Shown here in pieces: positions 62,997 to 64,000 of a stretch of DNA of 64,000 bases. This DNA comes from JAGWRA01 sp963711505. Its GTDB lineage: Bacteria; Acidobacteriota; Vicinamibacteria; Vicinamibacterales; CAVVIG01. Numbering within the stretch: position 1 is the first letter of the stretch; the number at the start of each line of letters is the position of its first letter. The translations under genes were made by a program, and so were the position numbers. The DNA lies in contig CAVQEJ010000003.1 of NCBI GenBank assembly GCA_963711505.1, positions 2,542,001 through 2,606,000 on the forward strand, read 5' to 3'. The notes under the pieces were generated by a model. It did no database searches, was not told the DNA's origin, and worked only from the letters and a program-made list of their open reading frames with translations.

Positions 62997-63771
62997 CTAC
63001 TTCTTGTACCGCACCATGATGCCGTGCGCAATCTGATCGGCCGTCATCGCCTGCAGTTTCGAGCTGTCGAACTCCCAAATCAGGGTGTTCCCTTCCCGGC
63101 GCGTCGCGTTCTGCTCGACGATGGTGAAGGGCGCGGTGATCTTCACGGCCACCCGCAGCCCCTTGAAGATCGACGCGAACTGCTGCTGCATCGCTGCGGA
63201 CTCATCTGCATCTGCTGCGTCTGGGCCTTCGCGCTGGTCATCGGATCGATGACGGGGATCGTGATGAGGATCGTCTGTCCCTCGTCCTTCACCTCGAGGG
63301 CCGTTGAACGGCTGCGACACCGGATTCGACGGACCCTGATCGGCGTCCGCGCCCTGCGGCTTGTCGAACACGATCTCGTGGAGCGCGGCCAGGTTCTCGA
63401 ATCCGAAGATCGCGCCGGCGCTCGACTTCAGCCCGTCCTGGTTGAAGGTGGCGTTGACCAGCTTCACGCCAGGCGGGAGGTGCTGCTCCATCTCCCGCTT
63501 GTCCTTCTCGAAGTCCTCCTTCGGGTTCGCCTCCTTGAGCATCTCGGCCCGCGCGGCGGCCAGCTCCTCGGCGGTCGGCGGCCCGCTCTTGCCCTGCATC
63601 TGCCGCTGCATCTGCGCCATGAAGGGGACCAGCGGCTCCGCGTCGACCTTCATCGAGAAGCCGGCCTGGCCGGACAGGTTCCGGTTGAGGGTCAGGCGTC
63701 TCCTCGACATCGAGACAGCCGGTGGTCACGAGCGCCACGCCGACGAGCAGCACGACGGCCAGTCGTCTCAT
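62997..63771 (-). CDS. Predicted lipoprotein of unknown function (three frameshifts)
   Basis: I chose ATG 63771 with AGAGGAG 8 bases upstream. It has a signal peptide with lipobox-like TTGC (VALVTTGCLDVEET). Frame breaks near 63710, 63300 and 63200 join three segments: NLSGQAGFSMKVDAEPLVPF with a Gln/Met/Glu-rich helix; HLPPGVKLVNATFNQDGLKS and FGFENLAALHEI; and FKGLRVAVKITAPFTIVEQNATR ending in LIWEFDSSKLQAM...MVRYKK. The closing part resembles lipoproteins with a repeated beta-strand pattern. I do not recognise the family. It is convergent with the HxlR operon. Confidence 0.7.
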
Positions 63772-63934
63772 CACAACGTCTCCTCTGGTCAGCAGTATGA
63801 AAACAGCGTGGCGGCCGGCGGAACGCGCGGCGCCCGGTCACGGGTGAGGCTGGCGAATCCTATCACAGAGGACGAGGGGCGGCACCCTGTCGGGAGACGA
63901 ACCCGATGGAAGTGTGACGCGGCGTCCAGAGCCG

Positions 63935-64000
63935 TCACGGTCGCGGCTTCAACTGCCGCGACAGCCGGACGAACCGTCCATGCCGCCAGCGGTACACGGC
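63935..64000 (-). CDS. Possible C-terminal end of a gene entering from the right
   Basis: On the minus strand the frame is open from the window edge for 21 codons (YRWRHGRFVRLSRQLKPRP ending) to a TGA at 63935-63937. The charged, Arg-rich end looks like a natural C-terminus, and 163 bp then separate it from the lipoprotein start. Too short to name. Confidence 0.35.
   Translation of the reverse strand, partial: AVYRWRHGRFVRLSRQLKPRP

Noticed and set aside
1..64000. CRISPR array, tRNA, rRNA or insertion sequence
   Set aside because: No regularly spaced short repeats, cloverleaf ends, conserved rRNA segments or transposase frames were found.

Overview
The window is very GC-rich, tightly packed DNA from a free-living bacterium. 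The mix of families fits a soil Acidobacteriota of the Vicinamibacteria type, or less likely a myxobacterium: a Tat-exported DapA-like protein, YwiC-like protein, HD-GYP, CHASE2 cyclase, M48 protease, MscS channels, an HxlR/BNR/MoaD operon and giant NRPSs. This placement is inferred from gene content; no rRNA or other marker gene is present. Single-base reading-frame breaks occur in most long genes, on average every 2-3 kb. They interrupt otherwise well-conserved domains, so I read them as uncorrected long-read errors and describe the genes as if repaired.

Layout. 1-2371: end of a penicillin-acylase-family gene, a DapA-like protein and an M23 peptidase. 2372-2828: intergenic DNA with three strong hairpins. 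2829-3778: a 5'-truncated kelch/PKD fragment. 3773-49536: a nonribosomal peptide locus, almost all on the minus strand. 49733-63771: signalling and housekeeping genes (GAF/HD-GYP, GH13-like, two MBL-fold proteins, CHASE2 cyclase, M48 protease, two MscS channels, an HxlR-BNR-MoaD operon and a lipoprotein). A probable gene end runs off the right edge.

The NRPS locus. In transcription order it has an FkbM methyltransferase, an aspartyl/asparaginyl beta-hydroxylase-family enzyme, a single 29-kb NRPS gene (NRPS1, eight modules, two epimerization domains, terminal thioesterase), a second NRPS gene (NRPS2, three modules, no thioesterase), a cyclic-peptide-type ABC exporter and a YwiC-like membrane protein. 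Between the two NRPS genes, on the plus strand, lie a carbamoyltransferase remnant and a JmjC/cupin oxygenase. Reading the adenylation pockets by eye gives Gly (carrying an inserted luciferase-like monooxygenase), Gln and Thr for NRPS2. NRPS1 gives X, X, Gly, D-X, D-Gln, X, Ser and Tyr. NRPS2 lacks a release domain and begins with an EntF/starter-like C domain, while NRPS1 ends in a thioesterase. The simplest route is therefore NRPS2 then NRPS1, giving a hydroxylated, possibly methylated 11-residue peptide, probably cyclic and exported by the PvdE/SyrD-type transporter. I do not recognise this architecture as a known compound. Two adjacent NRPS1 modules share blocks of nearly identical DNA, which points to recent duplication or gene conversion.
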